64,000 bases of DNA, from contig JAJEKV010000028.1 of NCBI GenBank assembly GCA_021234155.1, forward strand, positions 13,348,134 to 13,412,133, in the 5' to 3' direction. The notes beneath the pieces were generated by a model, which was given only the letters and a program-made list of their open reading frames with translations, ran no database searches and was not told where the DNA came from. Position 1 is the stretch's first letter, and each line of letters opens with the position of its first letter. Source of the stretch: Isoetes taiwanensis (Eukaryota > Streptophyta > Lycopodiopsida > Isoetales > Isoetaceae). Both the position numbers and the translations under genes were made by a program. Positions 22,904-32,372 of this stretch are shown here, in pieces.

Positions 22904-23330
22904 GATGCAGATATTATGTGGTCCGAAATCCCTTTGCCCATTTTCTACCTGATGCAGATTTTCAAATAGTATGTGAATGCTACAATCGCCTTTTACAAGT
23001 ATTGGTATGATTCACGTCAGCTGCATCCTAGTATGCATGACCAAGATGTGTTAACTGTCATCCAGCGTACACCTGAATTCGTGAAGATTGGAATTAAAAT
23101 AAAGTTTCTTAGCACAGAAACGTTTGGAGAGTTTTGTTAGTTGAAAAGTAATCTGAGGACAGTCTGTACAATGCATGCAAATTGTTGCAAATGCCTTGCA
23201 AAGAAGTTAAGTGATTTAAGACTCGTTTTAAATAGTTGAAAAAAATTTCAATCAATGGCAGGGGAAAGTGATGCGCAAGATGGCATACCTTGGCCCAAGC
23301 GAAACTGCATGCAATTGAAAAAGAAGATAC
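22904..23330 (+). pseudogene. nucleotide-diphospho-sugar transferase family pseudogene (GT77-like, PF03407)
   Basis: The family consists of Golgi type II glycosyltransferases acting on cell-wall or glycoprotein glycans. Plus-strand translation gives DADIMW (the metal-binding DxD motif), then after a one-base deletion VRNPFAHFLPDADFQI and VCECYN. Next comes FYKYWYDSRQLHPSMHDQDV, followed by PEFVKIGIKIKFLSTETFG, then VCTMHANCC and LSDLRLVLN. These blocks are in family order. About 20 residues normally between the Tyr-Asn and FYKYWYD are missing. In-frame stops occur where Gln (after EFC) and Trp (after LNS) are expected. No introns interrupt it, so a retrocopy or simple decay are both possible. 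Confidence 0.85.
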
Positions 23331-23439
23331 CTGAATTTTCAAGCTTCCAACTTTGTAAAGCTAGGGCTATAGGGGGGTTGATATTCGATTACATCTCATG
23401 TGGTCAAACCACTGTCAGCATTTTCTAAGCAAAGAAAAA

Positions 23440-23835
23440 TGAAGAGTTTGATCCTGCATTTATTGACAGTGTGAGTCAGGATTCTGAAACAACTGACAGC
23501 ACTGGTTCAATTGTGGGGTTTATGGTGATGCCTGGATTCGTGTTGGGAAATGAGCCATAAGATGTGTTGTATACTTAGGTAGCACACTTTCTGATGGTTG
23601 ATCTCCATCCAATAGCATTACATGCTTCTCAGAACACTGGCTTTGATGAAAGCCAGTTGCAGCTGTAAATTTTTACTCATTTGAGATGCACCAGATATTA
23701 CTTTTATTAGTTAAAGCTTCTGAAGGTGGTGAATGGATTAAATCAGCCAAATTCTCTGCCTATAAAGGTTCAGGTTCGGGATCACATCCAAACAGACCTG
23801 ATGCTTGATGCCCTTCTCCTACCAAAGGTAATTGT
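23440..23835 (+). pseudogene. exon-like remnants, family not recognised
   Basis: Short coding-like stretches occur in different frames. EEFDPAFIDSVSQDSETTDS lies near 23440-23500, and KVVNGLNQPNSLPIKVQVRD plus HIQTDLMLDALLLPK just before GTAATT lie near 23725-23829. The second resembles a real exon end with a GT donor. Stops lie between the pieces. I cannot name the source gene, and it need not be the glycosyltransferase upstream. Confidence 0.3.
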
Positions 23836-25456
23836 GTTGCATAATAAAATGATGTAAACTTAGCTCAAGCACTGAGCTTTCTCTAAAAGTTCTATTGTTG
23901 ATCATTCTCTCTCTTGCAAACTTGCAAGCTTAGGATTTTCATTTAATAAATTAAGATCCATTTTTGCATCTGTGGCATTGTTTGCTCTGCTCTTTCTGCT
24001 ATAAGACAGATTTGTGAGATATTAGGATCCAGATCTTTGATGGTATTTGCAGTTATTAATAATGAATAGTACTCAAAAAAATAGAATACGCAGAAAATAA
24101 CTGGACCATAGTGTCTCCTTAGAATTGCAACATGCCATACTTACAAAACAACAACGCTGTTATCCTTGAAAGCCCCCAAAAGCCAACTTCAAAGGTTTTA
24201 AATTTCTTAATCCTATATTTTACATCAAACTGCAGCCATAAAATTGGGTGTGGTTTTTGTCTATCTCATGCTGAGACCCTGCCCAAGCATAATTTACGAA
24301 CTCCAAAAGAAATGCAATTTTATATTCCCAACTGATGGAACCACAATGCAACGTTAGGGGAAGAATAGAGGTGATTATATGGCATCTCAGTTACTGCATT
24401 AACTTCTGAGAGCTTCCTCATGCAAGTTAGCTTATGAAGAAAATATTACTGTTTAGATTACGCAAGCTATGATTCCATGGAGTGATGTTGCTATGGTAGG
24501 AAATAGTAACTTGATGCCCATGCATTTTTAAGTGGATAAAATTCAAGATTCTACTTAAACATCCTGGTCCATTTCTCAAAAGGGAAGATAGGACAGCACG
24601 TGAATGCATTAAATTGCTAAAAGTAATAAATTCAATGCAAGTGGGAGACCTCTTGTGCAATATGACGAAAGGCCTACTAATTTAAAAACTTCAGAAAATG
24701 CAGACTTCATTTAAGAATCCAATGTTTAAGAATGCAATGTATATGATGCTTTATAAACAACATATGCTTCTCTTTGTATATGATGCCTAGTTCTGTAATC
24801 TACAATGTACTGTAAATATCATGAAAACAACATGATTTTTGCTGGAGATGCCATAACAATCTTGTGCAATCTCACAAAAGGCCAACTAATTTTAGCACTT
24901 TAGGAAATTTCAAGATGTCAGGTTTATTTGCATTTAGATTGTTTGTCCTGCAAGATAAGTATTTGTACATGTAAAGATTATGATGTGTGACAACCATCAT
25001 AGTAATTGTGCAGTAAGATCATGTGATCTATGGAATTGAGATGCAGTTTGAAATTAACTGTCTATTTATTGCTAATTAGAAGCTTTGGAACTGTGAAAAA
25101 TGGAAACTTCATTTACAAGCAAAGAATTCAGGTCTGTCTGGATATAGATTGCTTGCCTTTGAAGACAAGTATTTGCGTTGTTAAGGATGACGATGTGACA
25201 ATGTCGGTTTCTCATTTATATAAATAGATAATGAGATGCTAACCTGAGTTCATCGTTATTTGTGGATTTGCCTTGCATTTCAGAATCGGTTGGTGTGATG
25301 ATTTGCCTATGCAACTAGAAATAACTTGATTGCTTAATCCAGGTATGTCGCCGCTCAGCTTTTTTATTATTGTTTTGTTTACTATTTTGTTTGCTGCTTA
25401 TTTCTTTATAGATGTTATTATCGAACACTTATTGTCACATCACTCGTCACGTTATC
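23836..25456. other. no gene recognised
   Basis: AT-rich DNA, possibly intergenic or intronic. Nothing conserved was seen in either strand. Confidence 0.45.
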
Positions 25457-25745
25457 GTAAAATATATCAAAGCCTTTTTACCTTCCATCCTTAGCCCAAT
25501 AACATAAAAAACAATTTGGCACACTTTATATGTTCGTTGGGTGTTTCTATTGCGGACAAGTAGAAGCTGTGAAGATCAGATTTGATTTAAAATTTGACCT
25601 CCCCATAAAATATATCAAAGCCTTTTTACCTTCCATCCTTAGCCCAACAACATAAAAAACAATTTGGCGCACTTTATATGTTCGTTGGGTGTTTGTATTG
25701 CGGACAAGTAGTTGTGAAGATCAACTTTGATTTAAAATTTGACTT
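25457..25745. repeat. tandem duplication of about 145-150 bp
   Basis: Two copies start TAAAATATATCAAAGCCTTT (about 25457 and 25605) and end GATTTAAAATTTGAC. They differ at a few positions and by a small deletion near TAGAAGCTGTGAAGATCA. Confidence 0.85.
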
Positions 25746-25843
25746 TCCCTCTGTACTTTTCCAGGATCACTTGCTCCTCTATTCTTCGGCGATTCGACCT
25801 TGTCCATTTTCTCATCCTCCCCATCTGCTATTCTCCCAATAAT

Positions 25844-25870
25844 CCCATCGATCCGAGATATCGGATCGAC
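25844..25870 (-). other. terminal hairpin of element delta
   Basis: On the minus strand it reads GTCGATCCGATATCTCGGATCGATGGG in pattern, with stem CGATCCGA / TCGGATCG. The host then begins ATTATTGGG. It matches the alpha/beta hairpin in sequence and position. Confidence 0.85.
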
Positions 25871-26211
25871 ATTCTAGAATGGGGCGAGCATATGCATGCA
25901 TGCGGCGCATGCCCTTTCTGGTTGGGAGTTCGCTATTTTAGGTGCGGTTCTGCATCAACGTCTCATCGGCGCTTCCTCTTCTCTCAGCAGTACCTTATTC
26001 TCTTTGAATTGTTTCAGGCGGGGAGGGGCTTCTTCACGCTTGGTTTGGCTAATTTGGCGTTTTCTTTCATCTTTGTGGCATGTCCTTTCTCGACCTTGGC
26101 TCTTCTTTAGCCTTCATCCCGTGACCTTAGGTCCCTCGATTCTAGTTTGTTAAGGAAGTTTCTCGGTATTTGGGCGGTTTGTTGGTTTCATCACGAGCCC
26201 CATTCTAGAAT
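25871..26211 (-). mobile_element. element delta: 341-bp Helentron/Helitron2-like element
   Basis: Minus-strand ends are ATTCTAGAATGGGGCTCG (start, about 26211) and GCTCGCCCCATTCTAGAAT (end, 25871), followed by the hairpin tract. Internal GCATGCATGCGGCGCATGCC and TCAACGTCTCATCGGCGC match element gamma and, more distantly, zeta. No coding capacity. Confidence 0.7.
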
Positions 26212-26238
26212 CCCATCGATCCGAGACATCGGATCGAC
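26212..26238 (-). other. 27-nt hairpin linker between gamma and delta
   Basis: Same stem as the terminal hairpin of delta, with loop bases changed (GACA versus GATA). It sits exactly between two inverted ends ATTCTAGAAT, as in alpha-beta. Confidence 0.85.
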
Positions 26239-26912
26239 ATTCTAGAATGGGGCGAGCATGCATGTCTTGCATGCATGCATGTGGCGCATGCCCTTTCTGG
26301 TTGAGAGTTTGCTATTTTAGGCGCGGTTACGCATCAACGTCTCATCGGCTTCCTCTTCTCTCGTGATACCTTATTCTCTTTGAACCCACCTCCCCCTTCT
26401 TTGTTTATTGTATTTGTCGCCCGGCACGCTGCGTGACCAGACCCCTCTATTTGAAGAGGTTTTTTTTTTTTGTCGCGTGCACGCGGCGTGATCAACCCTC
26501 CACTCGGGAGGTTTGTTTTGTCTCGTTTTGTTGTGTTGGTGATGTGCAGGTACAGGTTGGCGAGCGGCATCTGTTTCGACTTCTCCATGCGTGGGTTTTT
26601 GGGAGCGATTTCTATGCCTTACGTTTGTCCAAGCCCCTTGCCGAAGGCTTATCACTAGGGTTTTTCCTCAAAAACTTGAAAGGGCGGGGTTTTTTAATCC
26701 CGGTGATAAGCTTTCGGCAGGTACACCAGCCACACATCTATTAGCATTGTATTTTTTGGGGTCCAAATGATATAATTGGATTTTCCCTTTATTTTTCGTG
26801 GGTAGTTCGCATGTGTGCGGCTACCCACTGTCCACCATTGTAGAAAATCTGCTGAGATGAATGAGAAGCCTATCTATGGCGGTTTGTTGGTTTCATGCGA
26901 GCCCCATCCAAT
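26239..26912 (-). mobile_element. element gamma: Helentron/Helitron2-like element upstream of delta
   Basis: The minus-strand 3' end is GCTCGCCCCATTCTAGAAT (26239) followed by the linker hairpin. The 5' end near 26912 (ATTGGATGGGGCTCGCATGA) has lost part of the ATTCTAGAAT sequence. The interior is homologous to zeta: GTGATGTGCAGG, the hairpin module, GGGGTCCAAATGATATAATT and GGATTTTCCC. The last 40 bp (TGAAACCAACAAACCGCC on the minus strand) are shared with delta, and TGAAACCAAC also with epsilon. Confidence 0.65.
26639..26719 (+). other. conserved hairpin module (copy in element gamma)
   Basis: Outer arms TGCCGAAGGCTTATCAC / GTGATAAGCTTTCGGCA enclose GGGTTTTTCCTCAAAAACTT, GAAAGGGCGGGGTTTTTTA and ATCCCG. 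Compared with the zeta copy, several outer-stem positions change on both sides. Confidence 0.85.
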
Positions 26913-27913
26913 AATGTGGTCATTTTCTATTGGGTTGTGCAATCCTCTATTATTTTTTTGTATACAAGAATGTCTGTTTACTAGATACCTGACCGTGTAC
27001 TGTTCATGTTTATTTGACCGTAATGAATTTCAAGACCGATTCGTAGAACCTACATAGTTTTGTCCCATAGCTAAGTAGGCATGAATGTATAGACAGATGT
27101 CGTCTAAATAGGCACGGATGTAAAGAAGGATGTTGTGCGAACGTTAGATATAGTCCTTAGGTTATATCGTTCGATATATTTATCTAGTGTTCTTTGGTGC
27201 TTAAATGCTTTGCAAAGTTTTTGGTATAGCAAGTCCAAAATCTATATTGTACGTTCCCAATACTCAATTCCTTTGGTTGCATTCGAGCCTTTAGTAAATT
27301 CATTTGGTATCATTTAAGGTCTAAACATTTGCATATCAATTTCAAAATCTATATTGTATGCGGCCCAAAATCTATATAGTTTTGTCGTAGTGCTGAGTAG
27401 GCATGGATAGAGACGGATGTTATGTGAACATTAGATATGGTCTTTAGACTATATTCAAAGCCTTAGCAAATTCATTTAATTTCACTTGAAGTTCAAAACA
27501 TTTTCAACATTTTTAACATATGATATGCTCAAATGTGATGTGAAGATTAATCATTTCATTATCTAGATACCCAAACATAGTCTCTAGTACATGTTTAAGG
27601 CTTTAATAATTTCATCTAGTGTTCCTTGAAGCTTAAAACAGTTGCAATTTTTTGGCTTGACAATTCCAAAATCTATATTGTATATTGTCCCAAATATTCG
27701 ATTGTCTGGAATATATTCAAATCCTTGGTAAATTCATTTAGTGTGATTTAAGGCCCGAACATTTGCAGAATTTTTAGCATAGCATAGACTCAAAGACGAA
27801 TATGTAGCATAATAACAGGGGGTTTTCTTTGTGTTTTTGTACGCTTTTCACTAAGGTCTTCCTAGGATTTCATGATGTATTCAAATGGATGTACTAATGC
27901 GTACATCTAGAGT
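26913..27913. other. no gene; diverged direct repeats
   Basis: Phrases such as AGTAGGCATGAATGTATAGA and GAACGTTAGATATAGTCCTT (27073-27160) recur in diverged form at about 27390-27450, so an old repeat of some hundred bases is present. No coding region was identified. Confidence 0.45.
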
Positions 27914-28135
27914 GCACCATTTCTGAGCCATTGATTTTAGCCTTTTTTTTTTCAATGATCAACAACCAATGGCTCACAACAAAAGCCCTTTTTTTGTGCA
28001 TGTGGTGCATAATGGGCACATGAAGGGCCATTGATTTTAGCCTTTTTTTCCAATGGTCAACAACCAATAGCTCACCACAAAAGCCCTCTTTTTGTGTGTG
28101 TGGTGCATAATGGGCACATGAAAGGCTTGAAGGGC
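27914..28135. repeat. tandem duplication of about 110 bp
   Basis: GCCATTGATTTTAGCCTTTT, AACAACCAATGGCTCACAAC and GTGCATAATGGGCACATGAA occur in both copies. Within each, CCATTGATTTTAGCC and CAACCAATGGCTCA are partly complementary. Confidence 0.85.
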
Positions 28136-29226
28136 GCATGTAGTGCAGTTTCCCCGCCGACAACACATTTCTTATCATAACTTTTGATCCAGAGCTCTGT
28201 TTGAGATGATTTTTATTGCGTTGGAAAGCTCTCTCCGAGATCTTTTTGATAGTGTATGATATGGATATGTTTGGTTAAGTTATCTATGCTAAAACAATAA
28301 TTCTTCGGCCGGGTTTGGTAGGCTTTCACATCCTACCAGCTGATTAATACAGGATTGCGCTATTGGATATTGTTTTATGGCTCATTCCGAATGAAGCTTG
28401 CAAAAAATTACCATGTATTTTTAGATTTTGAGGCAGTTATTAAGCAAATTCCAAGGCTTCTAGATCCTTGTGCTAACAAGCAGAAAAGTTTCCCACTTTG
28501 GTTTCTCACCACAAGAATCCATGGAGGCCAAAGGCTGCTGTTAAATTCCAGTTGAAAAATGTTTGTGTATGGGTGTTGCAAACTTTATGACTTTCAGAAT
28601 AATGGAATCATTTTGCTCTATCTTTATGGTAACTTTTACTTATGTTCTATTTGTTTTATTGTGATCAAATTCAAAAGCTACAGCTGATGGAAAGCCTCAA
28701 ATGAATTCTAGTTTTTTTCTGGTTTGAATTCTAAAATTTTTGTCACACCGGGGGGGGGGGACATCCCTAAGGCCCTCAATTATTTTGCACGTACGAAGTC
28801 AACACCATATAGTATTCCGCTTGAAATCCTATAGTATTTTGCGAATCTTGTTATACAGTATAGCAAATTTTGTACTTGCATACCCCACAAATGAGGAACT
28901 TTACGTACGGTGTAGATTAAGGAATAAGGGGTGAATATGCCTATCCAATAGATCTCGTTGCCCGGAGTCACCCCCCCGTGTGAATATACACCCAACCCAA
29001 GGGGGGTTTAAGGGAATTTAAATGTGTTGGACCCAATGGTTGTGTTAATTAATGTCAATGGTAGTTATATATTGGTTGTTAATGTCAATGGTTATTATGT
29101 GTTGGTTGTTATGTGTTGGTTGTTATGTGAAGGTTAATTCATTGCATTATCTACGTGAGTTTTGTTGAGGTGCATTCGACAACATTACGTGCTATAAATG
29201 GATGGTGCGGTAGAGTTGACATTTGA
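28136..29226. other. no gene recognised
   Basis: AT-rich DNA with a G10-type run near 28750-28759 and short GTTGGTTGTTATGTG direct repeats near 29095-29130. Confidence 0.45.
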
Positions 29227-29230
29227 TGTA

Positions 29231-29552
29231 GGGTAAAAGCATGTTAGGCTGTACCACTTTTGGAACCTGCAAAAGTACATACACTAGGTACTTCAGAACT
29301 GGGTACTTTCTCATTTTTCTTTTCATTAAAACTAATACAAAAATCCAAAACAAAAGTCAAGGACATGGTAATATTCAAAGTTAAGGTAAAGATAATGCTA
29401 TCGGAGACCAATATATATATAAAAAGTTATAAAACATACCTTATATTGAGATATTATACAGGTACCCAGTACCCAGTCCTGGCTACCTTTTTAGGTACCT
29501 TTTTGGTCACTAAATAATACTTTTTAAGGGACACCCTAACATGCTTTTACCC
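29231..29552. mobile_element. 322-bp MITE with ~19-bp terminal inverted repeats
   Basis: The left end GGGTAAAAGCATGTTAGG (29231 onward) and right end CCTAACATGCTTTTACCC (to 29552) are exact complements. Both are flanked by TGTA (29227-29230 and 29553-29556), a plausible 4-bp target duplication, or a TA duplication within it. A second inner inverted motif, GTACC...GGTACC, is repeated at 29285-29310 and 29460-29505. No coding capacity. The superfamily cannot be assigned from these data. Confidence 0.75.
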
Positions 29553-29571
29553 TGTATTCCAAAGTCTAGGT

Positions 29572-29937
29572 ATGAGTACAGTTAGAGGCCATGAGTTCCT
29601 GCTTGTGTACTCGTTGGTCTTTGGTGCGAGAAGGAGTGGACAAACAATAGCTTTTCTTAGATCCATTGAAAATAATTATTTATTTTCGATGGTCTCATTT
29701 GAAGAGGAAGATATGAATAACATTGGGGTTACAAATTCTAGTGATTTATTTGAGGATGTCGTAAGAGACGGAAATATGAGCCCTCACCATTTGTTGTTAT
29801 TATGGTTTCATGAGAGGCGATTAATGGTGTTGAGGGCTTATGGAATGGTTTTTGACCTTGAAATGAACGGGACTTTGATCTTGAGAAATGATGTGACAAT
29901 TCAAGTTTTCCGTAAAAGAGAATATCATGGACGATGA
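29572..29937 (+). CDS. unrecognised 121-aa ORF
   Basis: An ATG-started frame of 121 codons (MSTVRGHEFLLVYSLVFGAR ... VTIQVFRKREYHGR). Composition is reasonable and includes an acidic patch (FEEEDMNN). I recognise no domain. It starts 20 bp after the MITE and ends about 100 bp before a LINE tail, so it lies within a repeat cluster. It may be a remnant exon or a chance opening. Confidence 0.25.
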   Translation: MSTVRGHEFLLVYSLVFGARRSGQTIAFLRSIENNYLFSMVSFEEEDMNNIGVTNSSDLFEDVVRDGNMSPHHLLLLWFHERRLMVLRAYGMVFDLEMNGTLILRNDVTIQVFRKREYHGR

Positions 29938-30037
29938 AATGGATATATAGTTATAGATTCATTCTGATAGAGTGTCCCTATTGTTTTGTTAGCCCGATCA
30001 ATTTGATAATATGCTGCAAAATTGGATTTCGATGTAG

Positions 30038-30225
30038 TTGAGAATGAGAATGAGAATGAGAATGAGAATGAGAATGAGAATGATTTTTTATCGTCCACTG
30101 AGGCCAATCGACCTATGGGACCCACAAGGAGCGCAGCAAACTTATTACTATCCGGGTTAAAAAACCCCCGCCCCGAAGGGTTTTCGAGGGAAAAACCGTG
30201 GCAGTAATAAGAATGCTGTCAAACT
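30038..30225 (-). mobile_element. LINE 3' end with (CATTCT)n tail, minus strand
   Basis: Read on the minus strand it gives the hairpin module, TTTGCTGCGCTCCTTGTGGG, TCCCATAGGTCGATTGGCCT, CAGTGGACGATAAAAAA and then six CATTCT-type repeats. The body matches the TTCTA-tailed family, but the tail repeat is a hexamer instead of a pentamer. Confidence 0.75.
30141..30211 (-). other. conserved hairpin module (LINE 3' end)
   Basis: Minus-strand outer arms CTTATTACT and AGTAATAAG pair perfectly around GGTTTTTCCCTCGAAAACCC, TTCGGGGCGGGGGTTTTTTA and ACCC. Confidence 0.85.
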
Positions 30226-30837
30226 GTACAAGTATGAGAGCTTATACATTATAATAAATATAAATGAAGATAATGTGGTAAAAAAATATGTACTATGTCT
30301 ATTGGAAGATAGGTATTCTGAAGATATCATCTTATGTTGCTATGTAGTGCAATGGAGGATCAACCTGGGAAGGAAGGTGAAGTACACCATTTCATGTTAC
30401 TCAAGAGATTGGTGAACATTCAAATAGCCAGGCAGTATTGCATGAGATGTTGGTGAAGAAGAAGCCGTCAACAGTCTGGGAGTTAATGGAAAAATTAAAA
30501 AAAAGAGACGAAATCAGATTGCATTGCATATAGCATCGTATAGGTTATGTGTCAAGACCAAGCGCATTGAGGAGATTAGACATGCAAGTAGAGAGGTTAT
30601 CACCGGAATTAGACAAGATGTCCAGTGAAGTTCTTAAATTATATGTAAATATTAACAAAATGTGCGGGCAACTAACTCGCTTGCATCGTCTTCGGCAAAT
30701 AATCGAGTGTACTAGTGATATTGCAAGAAGCATGTGGGCCAAACAAGTGTAGAAAAAAAAAATATTGAAAATATTACTGTATCTAATATATAAATTTTTG
30801 TTATGTATGTATAAACACATTGGGATATATTTTCTAG

Positions 30838-31103
30838 ATAAACGTCTAGATAAACGTCTGCAAAGGTTCTAGATTACTTGAGGTTCTAGATAAACATCTG
30901 CAATTACTGAGCCCTCAGTAGTCATTATCTCTGTTTGTCTAGTATCATCATTACTGCAAAGGTTTTTCCCTTGAAAACCTTTCGAGACAGGGGTTTTTTA
31001 ATCCTAGTAGCTAATGATTGTACTAGCCCATTGTATGGGTCCCATGACCTATTGGTCTCCGTGGACGTTAAAAAATCTATTCTATTCTATTCTATTCTAT
31101 TTT
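30838..31103 (+). mobile_element. 5'-truncated TTCTA-family LINE 3' end
   Basis: From GAGGTTCTAGATAAACATCT to the (TTCTA) tail it is nearly identical to the 3' end at 38,742-38,960, with about ten differences in 220 bp. It includes GGGTCCCATGACCTATTGG and TCTCCGTGGACGTTAAAAAA. The similarity marks two young copies of one subfamily. Before it is a doubled CTAGATAAACGTCT motif. Confidence 0.8.
30947..31018 (+). other. conserved hairpin module (LINE 3' end)
   Basis: Outer arms ATCATTACT and AGTAGCTAATGAT pair with one inserted base. Inside lie GGTTTTTCCCTTGAAAACC and GACAGGGGTTTTTTAATCC. Confidence 0.8.
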
Positions 31104-32372
31104 GGCATTCTTCATGTGAACTTTCAGTAGTTGTACTGAATCAAAATAGAATCAAACGTAATTTTTCTTAAATGTGTGTTTATATGTGCAGAGGTTAACT
31201 ATAACTGTTGTTGATGCGCGTGACATAACTATAAAAGAAGTACGTATTTTTCAAGGTTATCATAGTTTTGTTGGTCGTGCATGGTGTTAACCTAAATCTT
31301 AAATTTAATATCAACTAGATAGCGGCTAGAAAACATGTGTACTGGACAGGGTTTTTAAACTATATATATAAAAAAGTTACTCATGTGGTTCTATATATAT
31401 ATTGATAGATTTCAATGGGTAGACCATTGCCTGATGATATTCTTATTCAAATGCATGGGAACAAACGTCTTCTTTGTGGAACCATTCGAGAGTTACAATA
31501 TATGTTGGATGAACCTTATTACATGAACTGTGGTTGATTGGAGGGACCTGGGCCAGCGATCTATAATGCACTTACCGAGACGAAATATTTTTCTGATTCC
31601 CTATTTACACAAGTCGGAGCAGTAGACACATATAGACCATGTGCAGCTTTGGCATATTTTTTACGCAAATAGGAAATCCAAGATTCCGTGAACCAGTTGC
31701 TACCTTTCGAGTGGAAGCAAATTGGGTTGAACAAACCTTGAAAGTGTTAGTTTACAAAGTCTCGGACGATATGTCGTAGTATATTGTTGATAAATTTCCA
31801 TTGTCTCAACTTAGTCATACATACATACTACGTATGTATGAGTCATATCTCATTTTCATCAATATAAAGCGTATCTTTCGTCCTACAGATGCATGTGCAA
31901 TTTTAGGATACACATATACATTAATGCAAGTAATAAATATATGAGCTTTTATCATGCTTTTGTTTCTTGTGAATTAGTGGACTGGTTTTTTATAGATAAT
32001 TTTTTCCAAGTATATATTTATGTTGCAATGTACTTATGATTCGTCATTGTTTATGTGGTCAGAATCTATATGAGATGATATATGAATCAAAGCGACAAAA
32101 AACAGGTACGTAATTTTTAAGCATTTTGTAATTTCTTGATTGTTTTGTATACAGTGTTAGCTAGAATTTCAAATTCAATGCCAACTAGAGAGAGATTAAA
32201 AAGAATGAGTGAGGGAAGTAAGGAGAGATTACGAAAAAAGGATAAGAGAGCTCTATGCAGCCTCGTACAGAAAGCGAAAGAAATCAATTGCGACAAATGG
32301 CGAGTAGTAGACGGACAGAGAGAAGGATAGGTAAGAAGACTAGGACAATCAAGAGACATACCTTCTTTTGAC
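31104..32372. other. short broken ORFs, no family recognised
   Basis: Near 31416-31790 a plus-strand frame reads MGRPLPDDILIQMHGNKRLL with stops after about 40 and 90 codons. Near 32175-32330 a basic frame reads MPTRERLKRMSEGSKERLRK. Either may belong to the 5' part of the Helitron that follows, but I cannot show that. Confidence 0.3.

Noticed and set aside
26433-26744. 103-codon ORF through element gamma
   Set aside because: It runs through the hairpin module and is not conserved in zeta, where the same region is open in another frame only by chance.
30141-30211. Bacterial-type intrinsic terminator (GC-rich hairpin followed by T-run)
   Set aside because: The module resembles one superficially, but the window is nuclear plant DNA and the motif is tied to mobile-element copies.
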